NCBI RefSeq assembly: GCF_041146795.1
Contig: NC_135185.1
Location: 22,154,529-22,218,528, forward strand
From: Maylandia zebra
Lineage: Eukaryota; Chordata; Actinopteri; Cichliformes; Cichlidae
Length of the DNA: 64,000 nt
Direction of reading: 5' to 3'
In this document: piece by piece, positions 49,368 through 64,000 of the stretch
Position numbering within the stretch: the first letter of the stretch is position 1
How the letters are laid out: each line of letters opens with the position of its first letter
The notes under the pieces: model-generated
What the model saw: only the letters and a program-made list of their open reading frames with translations
Told to the model about the DNA's origin: nothing
The model's database searches: none
Program-made: the position numbers and the translations under genes

Positions 49368-52300
49368 ATGTCCGAAAGAAAAGTATTGAATGTAAGTATA
49401 TGAACTCTAAAACTGGTACTTCACTGCTGTTATTAAAATACTATAGGACCAGAGCAGGTTGGCGTTAGCATTGAAGCTAAGTGTGGCGTTTTTTATAGTT
49501 TCTGTTTAATTTAACTAAAAGCTGGTAGGTAGCGTTGCTTTTTCAACTACTGTTACTACGTTAGTGTGTATCAAGACTATATTGTAATAAAATTAGACAT
49601 TATTAGTCTAATGGCTACAAGTTTGTAAGCTAACCTATGTGTTTTGCTATCCACAGAAATACTACCCTCCGGATTTCGATCCGTCCAAAATCCCGAAGCT
49701 AAAGCTCCCCAAAGATCGTCAGTATGTGGTCAGATTGATGGCTCCATTTAATATGAGGTATGCTTGTCTTACCCACGTATATCTAAGAAGTTGTTTCCTG
49801 GTTACACTTCTGAAGTTTAACTTTCTTACAATGAAATGCAGCTAATGTTGTAAAGGATGCTGTTATGAATACACAACCAAACAACATGCGAGAAGGCGAA
49901 CAAAAACGCCCCCTGGAGCGTTATGAATGGACTGGTACCAACAGTTGTGGTCAGACATATACACTCATCATAGGCATGACTGTCATGGTAATTCTGGGCT
50001 TTTAATGAACATGCAAAACAATCTTTAGATCACATTCACCCACTCAGACACAGCCACTGTAGTAACCTGGGACCTCATGACTGTTTGCATACTTCGGTTC
50101 ACATCAGTTTCAGAGATTTAACAAATAGGATTTTAAACAGTGGGATGTGTTTAAAAAAGTAACATCTACTCTTTTTAATAACTCTGGTAAATGACCTTCA
50201 TCCAGCACATAATAATAATCTTTTAACATTTTTTCCAGTTTCAGAAAAAATGAGCGTATATCATGCTCTTGGAATGACTATATGACACAAACATTGTATT
50301 TTTCAAGTTGTTGGAGAAGGTAGAGCTGTTTTAGAGCTTTCTTTCCAAATAGAGACTTCCAGGTCCAGTTTATTCATGGCCTTAACATATATATTTCTGC
50401 TTTTTAGTGACTTAAGCGTACAGTGTTAAGGTTATTTCTAACTGTCAAAGCAGGAATCTTGGTTGGTTTGGTTTATATGAATGTAAGTCTATTCATTAGA
50501 TATATGGCTTATTTGCAGTAAAACAGGGTTGCTGCTCACTTATAGGACCTTTTTTTGGCTTCTCTAAATTACTCCTGTCACTACAGTGTCATCATTTCTT
50601 CTACTTTGCAGGTGTAAAACATGCGGTGAGTACATTTACAAGGGGAAGAAGTTCAATGCACGCAAAGAGACCGTTCAGAATGAGACCTACATGGGACTGC
50701 CTATCTTTCGTTTCTACATCAAATGTACCCGCTGTCTTGCTGAAATTACATTTAAGGTAAGTGTGAATGATCTGATCATCGAAGTTGCAAGAGATATCTC
50801 AGAGATATCACTTATATTGGGCATAAAATACCCGTTGACAATGCTATATCTTATGATGACGTCATAGACTGACCCAGAGAACACAGACTACGCCATGGAG
50901 CATGGCGCAACGCGGAACTTCCAGGCAGAGAAACTCATTGAGGAGGAGGAGAAGAGAATCCAGCAGGAGAGGGAAGAAGAGGAACTGAACAACCCCATGA
51001 AGGTTAGTGTTTTAAAAGTCATCCTCTGTTCTTACTTAAATTGGCACATGAAACACAGAATGAATGGTTTCCCAATCCTCGACCAGGTGCTGGAGAACCG
51101 CACAAAGGATTCAAAGTTAGAGATGGAGGTTTTGGAGAACCTGCAGGAGTTGAAGGAGCTGAATCAGAGACAGGCTCTGGTGGACTTTGAGGGAATGATC
51201 GACCAGTACAGAGAGATGGAGAAGAGGGAGCGGGAACGGGAGAAAGAGGAGGATGAGCGTGAAATGAAGTGAGTTGTGCATGCTCAGAAAAATTGTCTGA
51301 TTTTTTTTTTTATTTTTTTTTTTTTGAACAATCTCAAGCATGTTTCATATTTAATTGAAAATGTTTTTTGCTATAATATCTAATACATAGCTAGATGTAT
51401 ATGTGGAAATTTAAAATTACACTGTGCTTTGTTCAACAGGGAGATGTTGGATCGTGCTCTCGTGAAAAGACTCAGAGAGTCTGACTCTGATTCAGAAACA
51501 GAAGAAGAGAGCAGCAGCAAACAGTCAAACAAGTCCAGCTCAGACAAACCAACAGACATCCTCACTGCTGACAAACCAACAGAAGCAGAGGTCTGTATAG
51601 CCACCCACATGTGACATATCTAAATATCTGTCAAGATTATTTAGTCATAATCCTCAAGGTTTCAGTGACTGCCTCTTCATTTTCCTGTTTTACCTCCAAT
51701 GTTTCAAAGTTTGAATAAAGAACTATGATTTTCATTTTATAGTTTAGAGTCTGGAGATCAATATATTGAGCTGGGTTTTCATAAACCCAGTCACCTAACA
51801 CAGACCTCTCATGACACATGTGAACGTGATCCAGAAATATGGCCATCTTCTGTGGCCCAAACCTAGCTTAAAATTGACTGAGGCAAAGTGAAAAGCAATA
51901 ATGCTGAAAAGGTTTTCGAGTGAGTAACATATTCTTCCATCCAGACCATGTCTTTCTGGGAGAGCTTTGCATATTTCAGCAAGACAATGCTGCATCTATT
52001 ACAACAGCATGGCATTGTAGTAGAAAAGTCCAGGTGCTGAGCTGGGCTGCCTGCATTCATCAGTGGAAAACATCTGCACAGTCATGAAATGAAAAATATG
52101 CCAAAGACTGCTGAGCAGCTAGAATCTCTTATCAGACGAGAATGAGAGAAAATTCCTCTCCTAAAAGTCCATCAGCTGGTTGCTAACAAACTATTGTTAA
52201 AGACGAGGTGATACTACACAGTGGTTTTCAGTTTAAATGTTAAATATGATGTTCTGTTTTCATTTACATACTTTCTCAGCTTCTTTGGAAGAGGGTTTAT

Positions 52301-52917
52301 ATGTAAGGTTGTGGCAGTTAAGGCCAGTGACTTTCACAATGCTCATTGTCTTTAAATACAGAATTCCACAATCACAATGTACTTAATGAGAATTTTCTAT
52401 GTGTTGCTGACCGAAAAGCTTTGGGCTGTGTTTTCCTCATCCTTTCTACAGGGAGCTTCAGCTGGAGGAGCAAAGAAGGCCAAGGTGGAGAGCTGGGAGA
52501 GGAGTGTCGGGACGCTGGGTGGTAAAGGAGCATTAGGTTCACTGATTGTCCGAAAGAAACCAGTAATGACTGTGAGCAAACCCAGTTCAGTAACGGAAAC
52601 TGCTGCTCCTATCTCACAGACAGGTAACACATCGTTATCCTGCACACTTTGGCCTCTTTTATTTGAAGTCTCTGGCATTTTGTACTTGACTTTTGTTTTT
52701 CTCTCACCAAACTATGTCCTTCGTGTTGGTACTTGTTCACATCTTTAATCAAAAGTTAGCTTTTTCTTCATTGTAAGATAGTCTTTGTTTGTCTTGTTTT
52801 TCAGATTCAAAGCCAGCGACGACAGACGCTTCTAAACCCGTCACCACACAAAATGGGTCATCATCCCTCAGCCTGTTGGGAGCGTATTCAGACAGTGACA
52901 GCAATGACAGCGAATGA
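49368..52917 (+). CDS. yju2: YJU2 (CCDC94), spliceosome step-1 factor
   Basis: Eight coding exons (49368-49391, 49657-49757, 50612-50756, 50868-51002, 51087-51268, 51440-51590, 52452-52623, 52805-52917) join in frame to 340 residues. The human protein has 323. The start [20 protein letters not shown] is the CWC16/Yju2 family signature. Two CxxC pairs, Cys43/Cys46 and Cys80/Cys83, form the zinc site. [14 protein letters not shown] follows, then a charged coiled coil (about 135-220) and an acidic Ser-rich tail ending in [11 protein letters not shown]. Yju2 joins the spliceosome after Prp2 action and stabilises the branch helix for the first step of splicing. CCDC94 loss in zebrafish sensitises cells to p53 death. 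It is followed by shd in the same orientation, as on human 19p13.3. The intron after exon 1 starts with a strong GTAAGT. Confidence 0.96.
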
Positions 52918-53110
52918 GAACAAGATGACTCAAGTGACTGACATACAATACAGTGCTTAAGCCCTGTTTGTAATGCTGTACAGATATTGAAATCTCATAT
53001 AAATCAGCTTAAGGATTCCCCCCCCCCCCCCGTTCTTTAAATCCAGTCAGATCCACAGAAAAATGGGTCTGTTTGTCCTGTGACTATACCACCTGTATAT
53101 TTTAATGTTT

Positions 53111-53116
53111 ATTAAA
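53111..53116 (+). terminator. poly(A) signal of yju2
   Basis: ATTAAA, the commonest variant signal, lies about 200 bases after the stop and is followed by T/GT-rich sequence. Confidence 0.5.
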
Positions 53117-54834
53117 ATGTCTGTACTGTTTGTATGTAGCATTTTTTTTAACTCCGTGTCTTAAAAGCATATTATAATGCTGGTGTTTCCAAGCCAGCAG
53201 AGAAACATATGTGCAACATATTGGGTTATTTCTCAGCTTGTCCTTGGTCTTGAGGTCCATGCCCTAAACGCACCACCAAAGAGCCATCCAGGTCCAGGAG
53301 GGGGCATCCTAATCTAGTCTCCAAACCAATTCAACGGACGTCTTTCATTGTGGAACAGTAGAAGTTCTGCTCTTGTAAATGAACAAGCTCCCCACCTTGC
53401 CTCAAAGGGAGAGCCCAGACACCCTTCAAAGGAAGCTCATTTCAACATTTGACCACAAAGCCAAGATAAGTCAGTAAATCAGTAATCCAAATTCATTTGT
53501 GTAGTTCCCCCCCCCCCCCCTCCGCAGACAGGATTAACTGGATTTAACTTTCATTTCATATACATAAGCTGGCTCCACCTCAGGCAGCCAGCATTATTAA
53601 AAATCAAAATGCATAATGTAGTCTAACTCAGAGCCCAGAATAAATTAAGTAGTTGTGGAATTGTTCCAGGGTGGAATTATTGTACAGCATCTTTAATGAT
53701 TTTTGTTAAACAAAGTTGCACCTTAGCCATACTTTTCTGCTAGCCATCAACAAGCTTCTGGCAAGATATTTGATCACTGTTTTTGGTAGAATTAGTGCAG
53801 TGAATTTTGTTGATTTCCTCACACCAACCCCGCTTTTAAGCATAGTTCACAAATTTCCAGCGGGACTGAGGTTTACTTTGGGAAGGCCGTTCCAGAAGCT
53901 TAATTTTAGCCTGCTTTTTCCGTTCCCATAGGACTGTTGTCCTATGGGAAAGCTAGACCCAACTGTGTCTAGCTTTTGAGTTGAGGTGAAGTAGAAGAAT
54001 GTGGAGGTAGGCCTAGTTCTTTGCACTTTGTGAAATGAACTAGTTCAACTGACAGCAAAACAGCTCCAGAGAATGAGGATGACAATTTTGGTCTTCCTCC
54101 AGTCCTTGGCGATTACGTACAGCTGTTTGAAGTGAAATCTTGGAATATGCAGTTATTTTGAAGTGGTTCCGAAATACCTTTGCCTCTTCTATGTAATTTT
54201 CTTTCTTATTTTCACTGAGTTCCTTGGACTTTTCTATTGTTATGAGAATTGGTCAATCCAATGTGTGCTGTCAAATAAATCCTTTATATGCTGGCAAAGA
54301 GAAACTACCAGATGTAGTCGATTGTGATTACCAATGAGAACTTAATAGGCCATGGCCAGTTACTAGATGCTGTAGAACCTTCAAACACCACTTATTAAAA
54401 TACATGGTGAGTGCATTTATATATTTAAGGCTGTATGTCTATTTTTGATCCAGTGTGGATTAGAAAAAGCAAAAATAGATTAAAAATTTTCACCCAATTT
54501 TTGTTTTTAAAAATAATTAAAGTTGTATGCAGTACAATCATTTAAAGCCCAATTCAAATTTCAAAGATAATCTAAAATTTAGCATATGTGAACAATGTAG
54601 AAGGTTAAAGTTCACAGTGATACGTCGCACACTCTTCAGTGTAGAAAACAGATGAAAAGCAAAATATTCCACGATGGCGGGGATTATTTTTGAAAGAATG
54701 AGGATTATTCACAGCGCTGCAGCTTAAACAGTGGATTAGGCAGGGTTCGTATGACTTTAATGTCGACTCACAAAAATAATGAACAAACAAATAAATAAAT
54801 AAATGTGTGTCCCCTCCCCTTTAATCCAGTCCGC
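53117..54834. other. intergenic between yju2 and shd
   Basis: No coding exon. Contains C-runs at about 53.02 and 53.51 kb, a diverged block (53.22-53.47 kb) that looks repeat-derived but that I cannot name, and two adjacent perfect hairpins at 53923-53976. Confidence 0.5.
53923..53976 (+). repeat. two adjacent perfect inverted repeats
   Basis: TTCCCATAGGAC pairs with GTCCTATGGGAA around a 4-base loop (53923-53950). AAAGCTAGAC pairs with GTCTAGCTTT around an 8-base loop (53949-53976). The two stems share bases 53949-53950. Confidence 0.8.
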
Positions 54835-55033
54835 CGTGGCTGTGTCGGAGACGGTCTGCTCCAGTGTCTCCTCTGGTCCGGCTAGCATTAGCTGTCTGAC
54901 CTGCTTGGCTCCGAAGCAAATTTTAGCGATTGCATATGTTTTACTTTGAGGCTGGACAGCATTAACACTAAAACCCGGATGGTAACCACAAAGACATAAC
55001 TGGAACGGGTGACCGTCAATGCAAAGAAAAAGG
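54835..55033 (+). other. candidate shd promoter / noncoding first exon
   Basis: A CpG-richer segment ends in a donor, AAAAAGG|GTGAGC (intron from 55034). The shd ATG exon begins with an acceptor four bases before the ATG, so an upstream noncoding exon must exist, and this is the best candidate. If correct, the first intron is 3.8 kb and holds the LINE. Confidence 0.35.
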
Positions 55034-55772
55034 GTGAGCCTAAAGAAGTAACGTTAGCAGAAACTGACGGTAGCTGCTACTCGGCTAACTTAGCTTAGAC
55101 ATGTTAACACTGCAGTGACTCATATTTAACTGCACAGCTCAATACTCCAACTCATAACTTCTTAAACTAAAAGACAGTAGGATTCGTTAGCTGTTAAGCT
55201 CTTTAAGAGTATTTTTTTAGGAGGGAAATGCTACCCTTAATCCAGTGTTATGAGAAAGTGATTGATTGAACACCTTTAATTTACAACCTAATGCTAACTA
55301 GCGATTGTCAGTGGACGCTGAGATCTGCTTTGCTGTTTATTAAACCAGAGGAAATCTTATGCAAGCTAACCACACGGGTTTAAGATTAGGGGTTAATCTT
55401 GCCTAACCTGTTGAGTATATTGTTGTAACAATAGCTCTCTGTTTTGGGGGTGACTTTGTCAGGGAATATAAGATAAGATAAGATAACCTTTATTAGTCCC
55501 ACACGTGGGAAATTTGTTTTGTCACAGCAGGAAGTGGACAGTGCAAAAGTTATGACGCAAAAATTAGAATAAAATAAGAATAAATACAGTACACAGCTGT
55601 ACAGAATACAATAAAATAATATACTATATACAGTAGAATAAAATAGAATAAAAATATACAATAAGATAAAAATAGAATACGAATGCTATATACAACTGAG
55701 TAAAAATACAACGATGCCAGAAAAGATTATTGCACTTAGTGTTATTGCACATGTGTGGATGTGTGTGTTTGT

Positions 55773-58133
55773 TCAGTTAAAGTCTTTGTTGTGGAGTCTG
55801 ACAGCAGTGGGGAGGAAAGACCTGCGAAATCTCTCCATCCCACACCGTGGGTGCCGCAGTCTCCCACTGAAGGAGCTGCTCAGTGCTGTCACAGTCTGCT
55901 GCATGGGGTGGGAGACGTTGTCCAACAGGGATGACAGCTTAGCCGCCATTCTCCTGTCACTCACCACCTCCACTGGGTCCAGAGGGCATCCTAGAACAGA
56001 GCTGGCCCTTCGGATCACCCTGTTCAGTCTCTTCCTGTCCCCAGCAGAGATGCTGCCGCCCCAGCAGACCACACCATAAAAGATAGCAGAAGCCACCACA
56101 GAGTCATAGAAGGTCTTCAGGAGTGGGCCCTCCACCCCAAACGACCTGAGTCTCCGCAGCAGGTACAGCCTGCTCTGCCCTTTCCTGTAGAGGGCGTCTG
56201 AGTTATGAGTCCAGTCCAGTCTGTTGTTCAGATGAACACCAAGGTACCTGTAGCTGTCCACAGCCTCAATGTCCATACCCTGGATGTTCAGTGGTTGCAG
56301 TGGAGAATGCTTGTGCCTGCGGAAGTCTACCACCAGCTCCTTGGTTTTACTGGCATTGATCTGGAGGTAGTTCAGCTGGCACCAGTCCACAAAGTCTTGA
56401 GTCAGTCCTCTGTACTCCTTGTCGTCCCCATCAGTGATGAGGCCGACTATTGCAGAGTCATCAGAGAATTTCTGCAGGAAGCACTGGGTGGAATTGTGGG
56501 AGAAGTCTGCAGTGTAGATGGTGAAGAGGAACGGAGCCAGAACCGTTCCCTGTGGGGCCCCCGCACTGCAGACGACCCTGTCCGACACACAGCCCTGAGT
56601 CCTCACATACTGTGGTCGGTCGGTGAGGTAGTCCAGGATCCAGGTAGTGAGGTGATGGTCCACTCCAGAGTTCACCAGCTTGTCCTTTAGAACCGAGGGA
56701 AGAATGGTGTTGAAGGCACTGGAGAAATCAAAGAACATGATTCTCACAGTGCTTCCAGCGGTCTCCAGGTGAGCGAGGGAACGATGTAGGAGGTGAATGA
56801 CGGCATCATCCGCTCCAATGCCAGGCTGGTAGGCAAACTGAAGTGGGTCCAGTGATGAGCTTGTTAGGCGCCGAAGCTGAGCCAGGACCAACCGCTCCAG
56901 GGTCTTCATCAGGTGGGATGTCAGAGCCACCAGCCTGTAGCTGTTGAGGTCCTTGGGGCGTGAAGTCTTTGGCACTGGTACAACACAGGAGGTTTTCCAG
57001 AGCTGTGGGACTCTTCCCAACCTCAGGCTCAGGTTGAAGAGGTGCTCCATCACCCCACACAGTTGGTCCGCGCAGGACCTGACGACCCTCGAGCTGATGC
57101 CATCTGGGCCCGCTGCCTTCTTGCCATTAATCCTCCTCAGTTCCCTCCTAACCTGGGTGGTTGAGAGAGACAGGCTGGAGCCTTGTGTTGAGTGTGTATT
57201 GGATGCTGTTGTTGGGGGTGGGGAGGAGTGAGCAGGGAGAATAGAGGAGGTGTGAAGTGTCTGAGGTGTCAGAGGTGGAACAGCAGCAGTGGGGGTGGGT
57301 GAGTCTGCAGCCGATGTTGTAGACTGTCTCATGGTTGAATCAAATCTGTTGAAGAAATGATTCAGTTCATTTGCCCACCTCACATCCCTCCCAGGCAGAG
57401 AGTTCTGCTGTTTGTGGCCTGAGATGGTTCTGAGGCCTCTCCAGACTTCACCAACGTTGTTTTGCTGAAGCTGGTTCTCCATCTTCTGCCTGTAGCTGTC
57501 CTTCCCATTCCTTATAGGTCCCCTCAACTCTCTCTGCACCCTTTTCAACTCCTCTTTGGATTTGAAGGCCCTCCTCTTCTGCTTGAGGACAGCTTTAATT
57601 TCTGGGGTAATCCAAGGTTTGTTGTTGGAGAAACACCGTACAGTCCTGGTAGGTACGGTGTTATCCACACAGAAATTAATATAGTCAGTAATGCATGTAG
57701 TAAGGCTGTCGATGTCCTCTCCATGGTCGTCACAGATCACCTCCCACACAGTCGACTCAAAACAGTCCTTAAGAGCCTCCTCGCTCTCCTCTGACCATCT
57801 CTGCACTGTGCGGGTGGCTGGTGGCACCCTGCGCACTAAGGGCTCATACACAGGGACAAGGTGCACCAGGTTGTGGTCAGATTTGCCCAGGGGAGGGAGA
57901 GGTGATGAACTGTATGCCTCTTCAGCATTGGCATACAGTAAGTCCAGTGTTTTATTGTCTCTGGTTGAGCAGGTCACATACTGGGTGAAGGTGGGCAGTG
58001 TGGAGTCCAAAGAGGCATGATTGAAGTCCCCTGATATTATGAGAAGGGCTCTCGGAGATTGTGTTTGCAGTCTGCTGACCACTGAGTGGAGAGTGTCACA
58101 GGCTGCATCCGCGTTGGCCGAGGGGGGGGACAT
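55773..58133 (-). CDS. LINE ORF2: endonuclease C-part and reverse transcriptase
   Basis: A 786-residue open frame. It begins within the endonuclease domain (GDFNHASLDS and SDHNLV metal/phosphate motifs at about residues 36-86). After a linker come the reverse transcriptase motifs KKAAGPDGIS, FFDFSSAFNTI, PQGTVLAPFLF, and FSDDSAIV in place of the usual FADD box. The C-terminus reads YLGVHLNNRLDW, VVCWGGSI and GRLRHPRCGMERFRRSFLP. This protein nicks DNA and copies the element RNA at the target. The long intact frame suggests recent insertion. The N-terminal endonuclease part lies in the adjacent frame upstream. Confidence 0.85.
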   Translation of the reverse strand: MSPPSANADAACDTLHSVVSRLQTQSPRALLIISGDFNHASLDSTLPTFTQYVTCSTRDNKTLDLLYANAEEAYSSSPLPPLGKSDHNLVHLVPVYEPLVRRVPPATRTVQRWSEESEEALKDCFESTVWEVICDDHGEDIDSLTTCITDYINFCVDNTVPTRTVRCFSNNKPWITPEIKAVLKQKRRAFKSKEELKRVQRELRGPIRNGKDSYRQKMENQLQQNNVGEVWRGLRTISGHKQQNSLPGRDVRWANELNHFFNRFDSTMRQSTTSAADSPTPTAAVPPLTPQTLHTSSILPAHSSPPPTTASNTHSTQGSSLSLSTTQVRRELRRINGKKAAGPDGISSRVVRSCADQLCGVMEHLFNLSLRLGRVPQLWKTSCVVPVPKTSRPKDLNSYRLVALTSHLMKTLERLVLAQLRRLTSSSLDPLQFAYQPGIGADDAVIHLLHRSLAHLETAGSTVRIMFFDFSSAFNTILPSVLKDKLVNSGVDHHLTTWILDYLTDRPQYVRTQGCVSDRVVCSAGAPQGTVLAPFLFTIYTADFSHNSTQCFLQKFSDDSAIVGLITDGDDKEYRGLTQDFVDWCQLNYLQINASKTKELVVDFRRHKHSPLQPLNIQGMDIEAVDSYRYLGVHLNNRLDWTHNSDALYRKGQSRLYLLRRLRSFGVEGPLLKTFYDSVVASAIFYGVVCWGGSISAGDRKRLNRVIRRASSVLGCPLDPVEVVSDRRMAAKLSSLLDNVSHPMQQTVTALSSSFSGRLRHPRCGMERFRRSFLPTAVRLHNKDFN

Positions 58134-58650
58134 ACGCTGTTATTGCGATAACATGCGAGAATTCCCGGGGCAGATAGTACGGACGCATGCTAACGGCTAA
58201 CAGCTCAATGTCTCTGCTGCAGAGTTGTTCTTTCACAGTGATGTGCCCAGGGTTACACCATCTGTCGTTCACAAAAACTGCCAGTCCCCCTCCTTTCCTC
58301 TTACCGCTCTCTCTCGTCCTGTCCGCTCGCAGCATCTGAAATCCCGGTAGTGTCACGCTTGTGTCCGGAGTTAGCGGTGTTAGCCACGACTCCGTTAGCA
58401 TCATGATGCTACATTGCCGGTACTCCCTCTGTGACCAGGTTAGCGACGTGAGCTCATCCATCTTATTGGGCAAAGATCTTACGTTTCCAATGATTACAGA
58501 AGGAAGAGATGGTCGATAACGTCTCCTTCTCGGGCGACGGCGCTCCTTCCCAGCACGACACCCCCGTCTTTTCCTCCTCAGCTCGCTGGGAATGTCGGGT
58601 CTGTCCGCCGGCAGTACCGCTGCGGGACGCAGCGCTAACAGCTGATCCTT
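58096..58650 (-). pseudogene. LINE ORF2 N-terminal endonuclease part
   Basis: Reading minus from about 58650, the frame gives ADRPDIPSELRRKRRG, an arginine-rich stretch, then NVRSLPNKMDEL and LTESWL, the start of the apurinic-endonuclease fold. It continues to AYVPP, where a run of eight G (plus strand, near 58124-58132) shifts the frame relative to the 786-residue part. One base in the homopolymer accounts for the break, so a sequencing or assembly slip is possible. Confidence 0.7.
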
Positions 58651-58878
58651 AGTTATAAAAAATTACGAGAAGAAAAGATAAGAAAGAAAGAAACTCAGAA
58701 TGAGCAGAGCTGCTGTAACAGACTGCCGCACATGGGGGGCGCCGGAAACAAAGGTGGAAGAAATTTGTGCAGATTTGTGCATTTCTGTTAAGTAAGATGG
58801 TGCAGCTGAAATGGCCAATTTAATAATCACTAAACAGTCCCTACAATGTGATATTTACTACTTCATCCCCACAGATCC

Positions 58879-63768
<4,890 letters not shown>

Positions 63769-64000
63769 CGGTGACATACACATCCTGATTTTCATGGTGC
63801 TACTGAATATATTCTTATATACATATATATTCTTAGTATTTACCTATTTCTACCTGTGTCCTACATGCTATGACACTGCCATTCTACCTGCACAGCTTGC
63901 AAGAGATTGGACCATCTGGTGCCATCTTTTCTGTTTTTACTTTAATCCCTGTATCTACACTGGCCGCTTACAAGAGAGCTCAGTGCTTAAGGAATCTGTG
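63769..64000 (+). other. shd 3' UTR start
   Basis: Noncoding sequence after the shd stop runs to the window edge. No AATAAA is seen, so the transcript end lies outside. Confidence 0.55.

Larger units (their letters stand above)
55468..58745 (-). mobile_element. L2/CR1-group LINE, nearly full length
   Basis: The element lies on the minus strand with its 3' end at the left: a TAATAAAGG segment and a short GATAA-type repeat (about 55470-55486). The right end near 58745 is approximate. It encodes an apurinic endonuclease (start about 58650) and reverse transcriptase in one protein, with a single frame change in a G-run near 58130. The 3' satellite-like tail and the protein (YLGVHLNNRLDW, PQGTVLAPFLF) fit the CR1/L2/Rex1 lineage of fish. 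The exact family needs a library search. It sits antisense in the likely first intron of shd. Confidence 0.8.

Noticed and set aside
50857-50866. Perfect palindromic CRE (ATGACGTCAT) in yju2
   Set aside because: It sits in the polypyrimidine-poor end of an intron, right before an acceptor, with no promoter features around it. Probably chance.
56205-57794. Several plus-strand frames of 95-161 residues
   Set aside because: They are antisense to the LINE reverse transcriptase and show no family motif.

Overview
The window is vertebrate nuclear DNA, almost certainly from a ray-finned (percomorph-type) fish. The evidence is GT/AG introns of teleost size, long (TG)n and (TTA)n tracts, an L2/CR1-group LINE with a GATAA-repeat tail, L2-tailed short repeats, a PIF/Harbinger relic, and eight recognisable vertebrate genes. 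The genus cannot be fixed from sequence alone. I see no bacterial-type operon, CRISPR array, rRNA or tRNA gene, and no endogenous virus that I could support.

Layout, left to right. From 1 to 5.7 kb lies gene-poor DNA. diras1 (+, 5756-6609) encodes a Ras-like GTPase. About 12 kb of mostly noncoding DNA follows, with a probable CpG-rich gng7 promoter near 15 kb and a probable 5' UTR exon near 17.7 kb. gng7 (+, 18649-19106) encodes a G-protein gamma subunit. Convergent to it is gadd45b (-, 25590-26959), a stress-signalling regulator. Next is an interferon-induced IFI44-like gene (-, 28088-30426), whose upstream flank holds a broken Harbinger transposon, a nested L2-tailed short repeat and a good ISRE. 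Then come map1s (-, 35775-46306), a microtubule-associated protein, a CART neuropeptide precursor gene (-, 46977-47694), yju2/ccdc94 (+, 49368-52917), a splicing factor, and shd (+, 58879-63768), an SH2 adaptor. The first shd intron carries an antisense, nearly intact LINE (about 55.47-58.75 kb).

The genes form syntenic blocks, not a pathway. GADD45B-GNG7-DIRAS1 and YJU2-SHD are neighbours on human 19p13.3, and MAP1S is on 19p13.11. The CART gene beside map1s mirrors the human CARTPT-MAP1B pair on 5q13, so this looks like a surviving whole-genome-duplication paralogon. The IFI44-like gene is not part of the human 19p block and is a likely later arrival.

No wholly new system is evident. The most interesting points are the CART-MAP1S linkage, a CART precursor that lacks one dibasic cleavage site, a KKE-like basic region in MAP1S, and the ISRE abutting a transposon end upstream of the IFI44-like gene. 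All homology calls come from recall of protein families. No searches were run.
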